Assembly: GCF_014042355.1 (NCBI RefSeq) | Contig: NZ_JACEZU010000001.1 | Span: 744,001-808,000 of the forward strand | From: Rugamonas apoptosis | Lineage (GTDB): Bacteria; Pseudomonadota; Gammaproteobacteria; Burkholderiales; Burkholderiaceae_D | Length of the DNA stretch: 64,000 nucleotides | Direction: 5' to 3' | In this document: in pieces, positions 39,689-48,231 of the stretch | How positions within the stretch are numbered: the first letter of the stretch is position 1 | Layout of the letters: each line of letters opens with the position of its first letter | Notes under the pieces: model-generated | The model's input: the letters and a program-made list of their open reading frames with translations, nothing else | The model's database searches: none | What the model was told of the DNA's origin: nothing | Translations under genes and position numbers: made by a program

Positions 39689-41371
39689 TTATTTCGGCCG
39701 CGCCGCCAGCGATTGCTCGCGCGCGGCCTTGAATTCGGCGCCCGGTTTCCATTGCGGGGTGGTGCCGCCTTGCGCCACCTGGTGGCCCACTTCGTACAAC
39801 AGCGCGATATCCTGCGCCGCGCCGCGCAAATCCCAGTCCGCTTCCACCACGTCGTGCACGGTGTGGTATTGGTTGGCTGTGTAAGCCTGGCGCTTGGCCA
39901 GCGCCGCCGCCGCGCCCGCGCCCGTGTATTGCGCGCCGCCGCGCAGGATCAGGGCCGGCACGCCGGCGCGCGCGAATTCCAGCTGGTCGTTGCGGAAGTA
40001 GGTGCCCAGCTCGGGATTGATCTCGCCATGCACGGTGCGCCCCTGGGCCTTGGCGGCGCTGACCACCACCTCCTCGGCATCGCTGCGGCCCATGCCCACC
40101 AGTTCCACGTCGCGCGTGCGGCCCCACAGGTTGATGCCGTCCACGTTCAGGTCGAGCACGGTCTTGTTGAGCGGGTAGAGCGGATTGCGCGCGTAGTATT
40201 GCGCGCCCAGCAGGCCCCGTTCCTCGCCGGTGGTAAACAGGAACACGATGCTGCGCTTGGGCGCCGTGGGCAGCGCCTTGTAGGCCTTGGCCACGGCCAG
40301 CAGGGCGGCCACGCCCGAGGCGTTGTCGCGCGCGCCGTGGAAGATCTGCTGGGTGCGCGGCCCCGGCAGCGTCGTGTCGATGCCGAAATGGTCCCAGTGC
40401 GCGCTGTAGAGCACGACTTCATTCTTGAGCGCCGGGTCCGAGCCGGTGACCTTGGCCACCACGTTGTTGGACGCTACCTCACGCCACGAGTTCTGCGCGC
40501 TCAGGCTCACTTTCACGCCCAGCGCCACCGGCTTGAAGTCGCGCGACAAGGCGCCGCGCTGCAACTGGTCGAAGTCCTGGCCGCCGGCCTTGAACATGGC
40601 GCGCGCCTGTTCCAGCGGCAGCCAGCCGGCCAGCGGCGGAAACGCGGGGTTGGGCCCCTTGCTCTTGATGGTGAACACTTCCCGCGCCAGGCTGGCGCGC
40701 ACCACTTCGTAGGGATAGCCGGCCGGCTTGGTGTCGTGCACGATCAGCACGGCGGCCGCGCCCAGCTTGGCCGCCATCTCGAACTTGTAGTTCCAGCGCC
40801 CGTACCAGGTGAGCGCCTTGCCGCCGAACTGGCTGGCGTCGAGCTGTTTCGGATGCTTGGGGTCGGGCAGCGGCGGATCGTTGATCAGCACCACCAGCGT
40901 CTTGCCGTGCAGGTCCACGCCTTTGTAGTCGTCCCACTGGTATTGCGGCGCCGTGATGCCGTAGCCGACGAACACCAGGTCCGAATCGGCCACGTTGAGC
41001 TGCTTTTCCGTGCGCGCGCTCCAGGCCACGAACTGCTCCGGATAGGCCAGCTTGACGGGCGCGCCGGCGCCAGCCCGGTAGCTGAGCGTGGGATGGGTGG
41101 AAATGCCCACCATGGGCACGGCTTGCAGATAAGTGCCGTCCGGGTTGCCCGGTTCCAGGCCCAGTTTCTTCAGTTGTTGTTGCAGGTAGTCGATGGTGAG
41201 CGTTTCGCCATGGCTGCCCGGCGCGCGGCCTTCGAACTCGTCCGAGGCGAGCGTGGTGATCTGGGACAGCATGGCGTCGGTGTCGACGTGGAGCGGCGCG
41301 GCGGTGGGGGCGGCGCCGGCGGCGGCGCACGCGCACAGCGCCAGCAACGCCGCGTAGGGGTGAAATGTCAT
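39689..41371 (-). CDS. Secreted M28-family zinc aminopeptidase
   Basis: A 560-residue protein with an N-terminal signal peptide (LLALCACAAAGAAPTAA). A PA-like insert domain lies around residues 130-250, and the M28 catalytic core has SAHWDHFG (about 322-329), GARDNASGVAALL, TTGEERGLLG and a C-terminal YHTVHDVVEADW. These provide the zinc ligands and general base for a periplasmic aminopeptidase. It follows the LysR gene by 30 bp on the same strand. Confidence 0.9.
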   Translation of the reverse strand: MTFHPYAALLALCACAAAGAAPTAAPLHVDTDAMLSQITTLASDEFEGRAPGSHGETLTIDYLQQQLKKLGLEPGNPDGTYLQAVPMVGISTHPTLSYRAGAGAPVKLAYPEQFVAWSARTEKQLNVADSDLVFVGYGITAPQYQWDDYKGVDLHGKTLVVLINDPPLPDPKHPKQLDASQFGGKALTWYGRWNYKFEMAAKLGAAAVLIVHDTKPAGYPYEVVRASLAREVFTIKSKGPNPAFPPLAGWLPLEQARAMFKAGGQDFDQLQRGALSRDFKPVALGVKVSLSAQNSWREVASNNVVAKVTGSDPALKNEVVLYSAHWDHFGIDTTLPGPRTQQIFHGARDNASGVAALLAVAKAYKALPTAPKRSIVFLFTTGEERGLLGAQYYARNPLYPLNKTVLDLNVDGINLWGRTRDVELVGMGRSDAEEVVVSAAKAQGRTVHGEINPELGTYFRNDQLEFARAGVPALILRGGAQYTGAGAAAALAKRQAYTANQYHTVHDVVEADWDLRGAAQDIALLYEVGHQVAQGGTTPQWKPGAEFKAAREQSLAARPK

Positions 41372-41401
41372 GGGGAAGAATGCGGTTGGCGGAAGAATGG
41401 C

Positions 41402-42310
41402 TTATTTTGACACAGAATGCTGCAACAGCACATCAGCCAGCCAGTCGACAAACACCCGCACCCGAGGCGACAGGTGGCGGTTGTGGGCATACACGATGTT
41501 GAGCGGCAGCGGCGCGGGCCGGTAGGCGGGCAGCACTTCCTCCAGTTCACCTGCCGCCAGCAAGTCCAGCATGCCGAGCCGGGGCGACTGGATCAGGCCC
41601 AGGCCGGCGCGGCAGCTTTCCAGGTAGGCTTCCGTACCGCTGACCGACACCTGGCTGCGCATGGCAAGCGTGCGCGGCACGCCTTCGCCATCCACGTATT
41701 CCCAGTCCAGATCGCGTCCGGTCTGGCTGGAAAAGAAATTGACGGCCCAGTGCTGGCGCAGGTCGGCCAGCGTGCGGGGCCGGCCGTGGCGGTCCAGGTA
41801 GGCGGGCGCGCCCACGTTGATCTGTTCCATGTCCGTCACCTTGCGCGCCACCAGCGTGGAGTCGCGCAGCACGCCGGCCCGCACGGCGCAGTCGATGCCT
41901 TCGCCCACCAGGTCGGCGTAGCGGTCGCGCGAACCGAGCTTGACCTGGATCTCGGGATAGCGCTGGAAGAAATCGGGTAGCGCCGGGATCACCACCTGGT
42001 GGGCGAGACGCTCCGGCAAATCCACCCGCAGGCTGCCGGCCGGCTGGCGGCCGTCGCCCAGGAACAGGCCGTTCAGGTCGTCCAGGTCGTTGAGCAGCGC
42101 GCCGCAGCGGTCCAGGTACAGCGCGCCTTCCACGGTCAGGCTGACCTTGCGCGTGGTGCGTTGCAGCAGACGCACCCCCAGTTGCTGTTCGATCGCTTGC
42201 ACGGCGTTGGTCACGGTGGGCTTGGGCAAGTCCAGCTGCTGGGCCGCCAGCGTGAAACTCTTGCTGTCGGCCACGGCCTTGAAGATGTGCATGGCTTTCA
42301 GCTGGTCCAT
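41402..42310 (-). CDS. LysR-family transcriptional regulator
   Basis: A 302-residue LysR protein: N-terminal winged HTH (about residues 1-60, SFTLAAQQLDLPKPTVTNAVQAIEQQLG) and a substrate-binding domain. ATG 42310 was chosen because the HTH begins right after it; an upstream ATG at 42418 would run through the intergenic operator. It is divergent from an aldo/keto reductase gene, the usual arrangement for a LysR regulator and its target, and could also read through into the M28 peptidase gene. Confidence 0.9.
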   Translation of the reverse strand: MDQLKAMHIFKAVADSKSFTLAAQQLDLPKPTVTNAVQAIEQQLGVRLLQRTTRKVSLTVEGALYLDRCGALLNDLDDLNGLFLGDGRQPAGSLRVDLPERLAHQVVIPALPDFFQRYPEIQVKLGSRDRYADLVGEGIDCAVRAGVLRDSTLVARKVTDMEQINVGAPAYLDRHGRPRTLADLRQHWAVNFFSSQTGRDLDWEYVDGEGVPRTLAMRSQVSVSGTEAYLESCRAGLGLIQSPRLGMLDLLAAGELEEVLPAYRPAPLPLNIVYAHNRHLSPRVRVFVDWLADVLLQHSVSK

Positions 42311-42345
42311 GATTATTAATTTTTCTCGAATAAAGTTATGTATTT

Positions 42346-42364
42346 TTGCACATTTATTGTGCAA
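42346..42364. promoter_or_regulatory. Palindromic operator between lysR-type gene and aldo/keto reductase
   Basis: TTGCACA (42346-42352) and TGTGCAA (42358-42364) form a perfect inverted repeat with a five-base spacer, 36 bp upstream of the regulator start and about 70 bp before the reductase start. It is a good candidate for the LysR binding site controlling both genes. Confidence 0.6.
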
Positions 42365-42434
42365 GTCGATAATAGCATAATGGCGCCATCGCGCTCCCAT
42401 CCTGGCGGCGCCCCACACCGAACTGGAGAATCAC

Positions 42435-43448
42435 ATGCAAACACGTCAACTTGGCCGTACCGGACCGCAAGTGTCGCAACTGGGCCTGGGCCTGATGGGC
42501 ATGTCGGACCTGTATGGCCCGGCCGACCGCGCCGAAAGCATCGCCACCATCCATGCCGCGCTGGAGGCCGGCGTGACCTTGCTCGACACGGGCGACTTTT
42601 ACGGCATGGGCCACAACGAGCTGCTGCTGCGCGAGGCGCTGGCCGGTGGCCGCCGCGCGCAGGCCGTCATCAGCGTCAAGTTCGGCGCGCTGCGCGACCC
42701 GTTGGGCGGCTGGAGCGGGGTGGATAACCGGCCCGTGGCGCTGAAGAATTTCCTGGCCTATACGCTGCAACGGCTGGGCGTGCAGCACATCGACATCTAC
42801 CGCCCGGCCCGCCTGGACCCGGCCGTGCCCATCGAGGACACGGTGGGCGCCATGGCCGAGCTGGTCAAGGCCGGCCTGATCCGCCACATCGGCCTGTCGG
42901 AAGTGGGGCCGGACACGCTGCGCCGGGCCCACGCCGTGCACCCCATCAGCGATTTGCAGATCGAGTATTCGATGATCTCGCGCGGCATCGAGGACGGCAT
43001 CCTGCAGACCTGCCGCGAGCTGGGCATCGGCATCACGGCCTACGGCGTGCTGTCGCGCGGCCTGATCAGCGGCCACTGGACGGCCCAGCGTGCCGGCGAG
43101 GGCGATTTCCGTGGCCAGCACAGTCCCCGCTTCCAGGGCGATAACCTGCGCCACAACCTGGCGCTGGTGGAACAGGTGCGCGCCATCGCCGATGAGATGG
43201 GCGTGTCCGTGGCCCAGGTGGCGATCGCCTGGGTGGCCGCGCAAGGGGCCGCGCATGGTGGCGATATCGTGCCGCTGGTGGGGGCGCGCAGCCGCACCCG
43301 GCTGGCCGAGGCGCTGGGCGCGGCCAGCGTGCACCTGTCGGCGGCCGATCTGGCGCGGCTGGAGCAGGCGGTACCGGCCGGCGCCGCCGCTGGCGCGCGC
43401 TACAACGCCCATGCCGTGGCCCTGCTCGACAGCGAGCGGCGCGCCTGA
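42435..43448 (+). CDS. Aldo/keto reductase
   Basis: A 337-residue NADPH-dependent (beta/alpha)8 reductase. The catalytic tetrad is largely visible: the D of LLDTGDFYG with the Tyr of FYGMG, and the K of VISVKFG. The usual catalytic-site His region reads DIYRPARLDP, so the HxD-type His seems replaced by Arg, a change worth noting. The substrate-side LSEVGPDTLRRAHAVHPI and C-terminal cofactor region follow. Likely substrates are small carbonyls; regulation by the divergent LysR protein is inferred. Confidence 0.9.
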   Translation: MQTRQLGRTGPQVSQLGLGLMGMSDLYGPADRAESIATIHAALEAGVTLLDTGDFYGMGHNELLLREALAGGRRAQAVISVKFGALRDPLGGWSGVDNRPVALKNFLAYTLQRLGVQHIDIYRPARLDPAVPIEDTVGAMAELVKAGLIRHIGLSEVGPDTLRRAHAVHPISDLQIEYSMISRGIEDGILQTCRELGIGITAYGVLSRGLISGHWTAQRAGEGDFRGQHSPRFQGDNLRHNLALVEQVRAIADEMGVSVAQVAIAWVAAQGAAHGGDIVPLVGARSRTRLAEALGAASVHLSAADLARLEQAVPAGAAAGARYNAHAVALLDSERRA

Positions 43449-43463
43449 TGGCGTAATGGCAAC

Positions 43464-43492
43464 AAGGTGAGTGTGCTGTTATCACTCACCTT
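43464..43492 (+). terminator. Hairpin after the aldo/keto reductase gene
   Basis: AAGGTGAGTG (43464-43473) pairs perfectly with CACTCACCTT (43483-43492) around a nine-base loop, 16 bp after the stop. Only a short AT-rich run follows. Confidence 0.5.
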
Positions 43493-43603
43493 ATCAAAAC
43501 CTCTACGGCAAATTAACAACATGAATGACAGACAGTTCCCATCTGTATAGCTCTCTGCACCATTTCGGCGTATTCTTTCTCCTTGTCAACAAAGGAGCTC
43601 GCC

Positions 43604-45235
43604 GTGAATCGCCTGACCTTCCAACAAAAACTGTGGGTACCATTAATTTGCAGCCTGCTGTGCATCATGGCGATTTTCATCGTCGACGCTTTTCACGCGC
43701 GCGATGTGCGGATGGAGGAACGCAGCAATGATTTGCGCAACATCGTCGATAGCGCGCTCAGTGTCGTCAAAGGGTTCGACGCCCAGGTGGCGTCGGGCGC
43801 GTTGACCAAGGAAGAGGCGCAAAACCGGGCCAAGGCCGCGATCCGCAGCATGCGTTACGGCGCCGATGGCTACCTGTCGATCAACGATTCCAAATCCGTC
43901 GTCGTCATGCATCCGATCAAGCCGGAAATGGATGGCAAGGACATGGGCAGCTTGAAAGACCCCAAGGGCAATTACATCTATCACGACATCGTCGCCGCCG
44001 GCAACAGCGCCGAAGGTGGCGGCTTCGTGCGTTATTACTGGCCCCGTCCCGGTGCCGCCGACCCCGTCCCCAAGCTGAGCCGCGTGGGCCGCTATGCGCC
44101 GTGGGACTGGCACCTGCTGACGGGCGTGTATGTGGACGATATCGACACCGCGTTCCGCAATTCCTTGCTCGCCTCGGGCGCCGTGCTGCTGGCCGTGTGC
44201 GCCGTGCTGGCGCTGATCGTCAGCGTGGTCAACCGCAGTCTGCGCCACACCATCGGTGGCGATCCGGAATACGCGGGCGAAGTAGCGGCCCGCATCGCCA
44301 GCGGCGACCTGAGTTCGGCCGTGGACACCCACGACAGCGACCGTGGCAGCATCCTGTACGGCATGCGCGCCATGCGCGATCAACTGGCCGACACCATCGG
44401 CGAGATCCGCCACAGCGCCGAGATGATCGCCACCGCCTCGGCCGAGATCGCCACGGGCAATATGGACTTGTCGGCCCGCACTGAATCGCAGGCCAGCGCG
44501 CTGGAACAGACGGCCGCCTCGATGGAGGAACTGACTTCCACCGTGAACCAGAACGCCAGCAACGCGGTGCAGGCCAATGAACTGGTGGAGTCGGCCTCGG
44601 CCGTGGCCGAGCAGGGTGGACGCGTGGTGTCGCAAGTGGTGCAGACCATGGAAACCATCAACGCCTCGGCCACCCGCATCGTCGACATCATCAGCGTGAT
44701 CGATGGCATCGCGTTCCAGACCAACATCCTGGCGCTGAACGCGGCGGTGGAAGCGGCCCGCGCCGGCGAGCAGGGCCGCGGCTTCGCGGTGGTGGCGTCG
44801 GAAGTGCGCAACCTGGCCCAGCGCAGCGCGGCGGCGGCCAAGGAGATCAAGACCCTGATCAACGATTCCGTCGACAGCATCAACGCCGGCAGCGCGCTCG
44901 TGGCCCAGGCCGGCACCACGATGGACCAGGTGGTGGCCAGCGTGTCACGCGTGACGGCCATCATGCGCGACATCACGGCCGCCTCGACCGAGCAGAGCAC
45001 CGGCATCGGCCACGTCAACATGGCGATCACGGAAATGGATAGCGTGACGCAGCAGAACGCGGCCCTGGTGGAGCAAGCCGCCGCTGCCGCCGGCAGCATG
45101 CAGGAACAGGCGGCCCATCTGGCGGACATGGTGGCGCGCTTCCGGCTCAGTGGCGAGGCCGTGCGGTCCGCCGCCACGGCAGCAGCCCCCGCGCGCGTGG
45201 CCAAGCCGGCGCGCCGGGTGGCGCTGTCGCGCTAA
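43604..45235 (+). CDS. Methyl-accepting chemotaxis protein with single-Cache sensor
   Basis: A 543-residue receptor. The first membrane helix is at about residues 9-29; a periplasmic single Cache domain (YGADGYLSINDSKSVVVMHP and later YAPWDWHLLTGVYVDDID) spans about 40-185; the second helix, HAMP and a long signalling domain follow, with the hairpin tip VIDGIAFQTNILALNAAVEA and VASEVRNLAQRS. The C-terminal tail lacks the pentapeptide NWETF. GTG 43604 was chosen because AAAGGAG (43591-43597) lies six bases upstream; the TTG at 43583 lies before that site. Small organic acids are common Cache ligands. Confidence 0.9.
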   Translation: MNRLTFQQKLWVPLICSLLCIMAIFIVDAFHARDVRMEERSNDLRNIVDSALSVVKGFDAQVASGALTKEEAQNRAKAAIRSMRYGADGYLSINDSKSVVVMHPIKPEMDGKDMGSLKDPKGNYIYHDIVAAGNSAEGGGFVRYYWPRPGAADPVPKLSRVGRYAPWDWHLLTGVYVDDIDTAFRNSLLASGAVLLAVCAVLALIVSVVNRSLRHTIGGDPEYAGEVAARIASGDLSSAVDTHDSDRGSILYGMRAMRDQLADTIGEIRHSAEMIATASAEIATGNMDLSARTESQASALEQTAASMEELTSTVNQNASNAVQANELVESASAVAEQGGRVVSQVVQTMETINASATRIVDIISVIDGIAFQTNILALNAAVEAARAGEQGRGFAVVASEVRNLAQRSAAAAKEIKTLINDSVDSINAGSALVAQAGTTMDQVVASVSRVTAIMRDITAASTEQSTGIGHVNMAITEMDSVTQQNAALVEQAAAAAGSMQEQAAHLADMVARFRLSGEAVRSAATAAAPARVAKPARRVALSR

Positions 45236-45251
45236 TCAACCGGCAGCAACG

Positions 45252-45291
45252 AACATGGGGGCGTGACACGATCGTGTCACGCCCCCATTTG
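45252..45291. terminator. Palindromic terminator after the chemoreceptor gene
   Basis: ATGGGGGCGTGACACG (45255-45270) pairs with CGTGTCACGCCCCCAT (45273-45288), a near-perfect 16-bp stem followed by TTGTTTT. It lies between the convergent chemoreceptor and lipoprotein genes and can serve both. Confidence 0.75.
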
Positions 45292-45303
45292 TTTTCCGCC
45301 GGG

Positions 45304-45831
45304 TTATTGCGCCGCTTTGCCGGATGCCGGGGCGCCGCCGCCGGCCGCGCCGGGTTCGGCCGCCGCCTGGCCTTCATCGGCCTGCGCCTCCGGCTGGCCA
45401 TCGGCCGCCGCGCCAGGCGCGCCGTCCGGCGAGAGCACGGCCGGCACGAACACCAGCTTGCCGCCTTCCACCCGGAATACGCCCAGCAAATCGCCCGCTT
45501 CCTTTTTCGGTTCCGGCAGCTCGGTGCAGGTTTGCGTCTCCACCTGCCACAGCTGGTTGCCGTCGCGCAGGATCCACCCTTGTTCGCCCAGGCCGAACAG
45601 TTCGATTTCCACTTCCTTGGCCGGCATGCTGCCCAGCGTGATGCGGCGCTGGCAGTCCGGCAAGCGCGACAGGATCAGCGACACGGCCGCGTCGCGCTTC
45701 CACAGGTGTTCCTGTTCCCGCTTGACGGTCAGCGCGTGACTGCTGCCGCGGCCGCCCACGTAATAGGAGGCCGAGTCATCGACGCAGGCCGTCAGCAGCA
45801 GGGGCAGGGTGGCGAGCAGGATCTTGCGCAT
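45304..45831 (-). CDS. Small lipoprotein of unknown function
   Basis: A 175-residue protein with a lipoprotein signal (MRKILLATLPLLLTAC, lipobox LTAC). The mature part of about 110 residues has two further cysteines (C73 in DCQRR and C112 in TCTEL, counted from the chosen start) that may pair. The last 45 residues are a disordered Gly/Ala/Pro/Glu tail. I chose ATG 45831; ATG 45864 would only add residues before the signal. Related proteins are known as hypotheticals in Oxalobacteraceae as far as I recall. Confidence 0.75.
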   Translation of the reverse strand: MRKILLATLPLLLTACVDDSASYYVGGRGSSHALTVKREQEHLWKRDAAVSLILSRLPDCQRRITLGSMPAKEVEIELFGLGEQGWILRDGNQLWQVETQTCTELPEPKKEAGDLLGVFRVEGGKLVFVPAVLSPDGAPGAAADGQPEAQADEGQAAAEPGAAGGGAPASGKAAQ

Positions 45832-46123
45832 GGCGGGAGTCGGTAGCAAAAAAGGTGGGTCCATTATAGCGGCAGCGGGGCGGGCGGATGGCGCCTTTGC
45901 TGCCCAGGCGGCGCATGCGGTGCGCGCGATGGGTGCCGTTCGCGGATGGGTGGCCAGGGTGGGCCGGAGACGGGATCGAAGCGGAAGCGAGAAGAAAACG
46001 AAACGGCAAGCGAAGCGGAAAGCGCAATGAAAAGCGCGTCGCGCCCGGCCGGGTAATGACCGGGGGGCGACGCTGGCGATACACGCGGCGGGCGCCGCGT
46101 GAATGGATGGGGAACCGGCTTGC

Positions 46124-46735
46124 TTAGAAGCGGTAGCCCACGCCCACGCCCACCAGCCATGGGTCGATTTGCACGTTGCTGACCTTGGCGCCGCTGACGA
46201 ACACGTCGCTGCGGATCTGCACTTTTTTCACGTCGAAGTTGAGCGACCAGTTCTTGTCGATCTTGTAGTCCACGCCAGCTTGCAGGGCCAGGCCAAAGCT
46301 CTTGTGCTCCAGGCCACCGGCGCCGTTCAGCAGTTCCACCTTGGTGATGTTGGTGTAGTTGATACCAGCGCCGACGTATGGATTCAGTTGCGCGTCGGGC
46401 ATGAAGTGGTACTGGGCCAGCAGCGTTGGCGGCAGGTGCTTGAAGGTACCGATGTTGGTGCCGTTCAGGGACACGTCATGCTTTTGCGGGTAGGTCAGTA
46501 CCAGTTCGGCCGACACGTTGCGGGTGAAGAAATAGGAGATGTCCACTTCGGGAATGGTCTTGGAGCTCACGTGGATGAGGTCCGAAGCGCCCACGCCACC
46601 GACTGGGTCGGATTTGTTTGCAGGGTCCAGGTGCACGGCGCGTGCGCGCACCAGCCATGGGCTTTCTTCCGCCATCACGTTGCCGGCGAACATGCCGAGG
46701 GAGACCAGAATGATTGCTGCTGCAGACTTTTGCAT
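46124..46735 (-). CDS. ompW: OmpW-family outer-membrane beta-barrel protein
   Basis: A 203-residue OmpW: cleavable signal peptide (to about residue 22, NVMAEE), an eight-strand barrel pattern with IPEVDISYFFTRNVSAELV and LNPYVGAGINYT, and a C-terminal Phe (VGVGVGYRF) as needed for BAM insertion. OmpW proteins carry small hydrophobic molecules across the outer membrane and often respond to oxygen or stress. ATG 46735 has GAGGAAAT upstream; a start at 46759 would put residues before that site. An FNR-type box lies about 74 bp upstream. Confidence 0.9.
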   Translation of the reverse strand: MQKSAAAIILVSLGMFAGNVMAEESPWLVRARAVHLDPANKSDPVGGVGASDLIHVSSKTIPEVDISYFFTRNVSAELVLTYPQKHDVSLNGTNIGTFKHLPPTLLAQYHFMPDAQLNPYVGAGINYTNITKVELLNGAGGLEHKSFGLALQAGVDYKIDKNWSLNFDVKKVQIRSDVFVSGAKVSNVQIDPWLVGVGVGYRF

Positions 46736-46802
46736 TTGTATTTCCTCTCTTTGTTTCATTGAAGTAACGCAATCAGTCTATTGCTGCGGTGCCACAGAAA
46801 CT

Positions 46803-46816
46803 TTGATCTAAGTCAA
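46803..46816 (-). promoter_or_regulatory. FNR/Anr-type binding site upstream of ompW
   Basis: TTGATCTAAGTCAA matches the FNR consensus TTGAT-N4-ATCAA at nine of ten positions. It lies about 74 bp before the ompW start. Anaerobic control of ompW by FNR is known in enteric bacteria, so the site is plausible here. Confidence 0.6.
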
Positions 46817-46904
46817 AATTGTCCGGGACATGGCGGTGTAGCCCGTTTGGCGTGCGCGCACCTTGATTTGACGAATATTTTTTGTTGGATGTGTAAGTAA
46901 TCGC

Positions 46905-47000
46905 GGCAGTAGGGCGACAGAGGTGCAAGTCCACGCCGGGTGCCAACTGTTGTGACAGTGCCGGGCGGGATGGGACAACGTGTCCACCAATTCAACCCCA
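46905..47000 (+). promoter_or_regulatory. Possible structured leader before the bufferin-type operon
   Basis: The 5' region has several short hairpins: ACTGT/ACAGT at 46946-46959 with a four-base loop, and GGACA/TGTCC at 46973-46985. It also has a GGTGCAAGTCC segment at 46922-46932. These could form an RNA leader. The GGTGCAAGTCC and AACTGT pieces loosely recall cobalamin-riboswitch parts, but the full fold is not evident. Confidence 0.25.
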
Positions 47001-47013
47001 CCTGGAGAACAAC

Positions 47014-47298
47014 ATGAACACCACCAACAACCGCATCACCACCAAATCCGCCGCCCTGATCGCCGCCGCCGTCGCCGCCATGGCCTTGTCGGGCGCCGCC
47101 GTCGCCGCCACCAGCACCATCGCCGCCGACGACACCGTACACTGCGCCGGCATCAACAGCTGCAAGGGCACCAGCGATTGCGCCACGGCGGAAAACGCCT
47201 GCAAGGGCCAGAACGTGTGCAAGGGCCACGGCTTCCTCAAGTCCAAGGCCGGCGAGTGTTTCGCCAAGCAGGGCAAGATCGTTGACCTGGATAAGTAA
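47014..47298 (+). CDS. BufA-like Cys-rich RiPP precursor (bufferin type)
   Basis: A 94-residue protein with a signal-peptide-like leader (about residues 1-32, ending SGAAVAA) and a core with six cysteines spaced in CAGINSCKGTSDC, ACKGQNVCKGHGF and GECF. This CKG-repeat pattern is that of small periplasmic precursors encoded beside DUF692 (MNIO) enzymes, in which Cys side chains are oxidatively modified to bind copper. Good ribosome site (GGAG 12 bases upstream). It is followed by the DUF692 and DUF2063 genes, giving a bufA-B-C order. Confidence 0.85.
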   Translation: MNTTNNRITTKSAALIAAAVAAMALSGAAVAATSTIAADDTVHCAGINSCKGTSDCATAENACKGQNVCKGHGFLKSKAGECFAKQGKIVDLDK

Positions 47299-47442
47299 GC
47301 ATCGCATCGCACGAGCGGGCGGCGCCTCGCTCCACCGGGCGCCGTCTCCCCCAACCACCACCTGAGCTACCCGCACCATGCCATCCGCCTGCAAGCTTCG
47401 CCCGGCTTCGGCCTGGGCCTGCGTCCCGCCCACTACCTCGAC

Positions 47443-48231
47443 GTGATCGGCAGCAGTCCCGCCAGCTCGGGCGTGGACTGGTTTGAGATCCTGTCCGAGA
47501 ACTACATGGTCCCCGGCGGCAAGCCGCTGGCCATGCTGGAACGCGTACGGCGCGACTATCCAGTCGTGATGCATGGCGTGTCGATGTCGGTGGGCACGCC
47601 GCAAGGGCCGTCGGACGACTACCTGCGCGCGCTCAAGGCGCTGGTGGAGCGGGTGCAACCGCTGTGGGTGTCGGACCACCTGTGCTGGACCGGTGTGCAC
47701 GGCCGGAACATGCATGACCTGTATCCGCTGCCGTACACGGAGGAAGCCGTGGCCGCCGTGGTGCGCAATGTGCGCCGCGTGCAGGACTACCTGGGCCGCC
47801 CCATCCTGCTGGAGAACGTGTCGAGCTATGTGTCGTTCACGGCCGACACGCTGCGCGAATGGGAGTTCGTGGCGGCCGTGGCGGAACAGTCGGACAGCCT
47901 GATTCTGCTGGACGTGAACAACGTCTACGTCAGCAGCGTCAATCACGGTTTCGATCCGCACGCGTATTTGCGCGCGCTGCCCACGCGGCGGGTGCAACAG
48001 ATCCACCTGGCCGGCCACAGCGTGCAAGCCGGCTGCATCATCGACACCCACGACCAGCCGGTGGCCGATCCCGTGTGGGCGCTGTACGCGGACGCATTGC
48101 GCCGCTTTGGCCCAGTGGCCACCATGATAGAACGGGACGATAACATTCCGCCGTTGCCGGAGCTGGCGGCCGAACTGCGGCGCGCACGCCAGCTGGCCGC
48201 CGCCGTGCTGACCGAAGCGGAGGCGGCATGA
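47443..48231 (+). CDS. DUF692 multinuclear non-haem iron oxidase (MNIO/BufB type), start unclear
   Basis: A TIM-barrel enzyme of the MbnB/BufB family, which oxidises precursor cysteines with partner help. Conserved parts include [53 protein letters not shown] and DTHDQPV, containing the usual His/Asp/Glu ligands. The only canonical start is GTG 47443, but homology clearly begins earlier: the frame encodes [13 protein letters not shown] from 47404 and is open back to the bufA stop without any ATG, GTG or TTG. An ATG at 47378 is one base out of frame, which suggests a single-base deletion, an assembly error or a non-canonical start. It overlaps the DUF2063 gene by four bases. Confidence 0.82.
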   Translation: MIGSSPASSGVDWFEILSENYMVPGGKPLAMLERVRRDYPVVMHGVSMSVGTPQGPSDDYLRALKALVERVQPLWVSDHLCWTGVHGRNMHDLYPLPYTEEAVAAVVRNVRRVQDYLGRPILLENVSSYVSFTADTLREWEFVAAVAEQSDSLILLDVNNVYVSSVNHGFDPHAYLRALPTRRVQQIHLAGHSVQAGCIIDTHDQPVADPVWALYADALRRFGPVATMIERDDNIPPLPELAAELRRARQLAAAVLTEAEAA

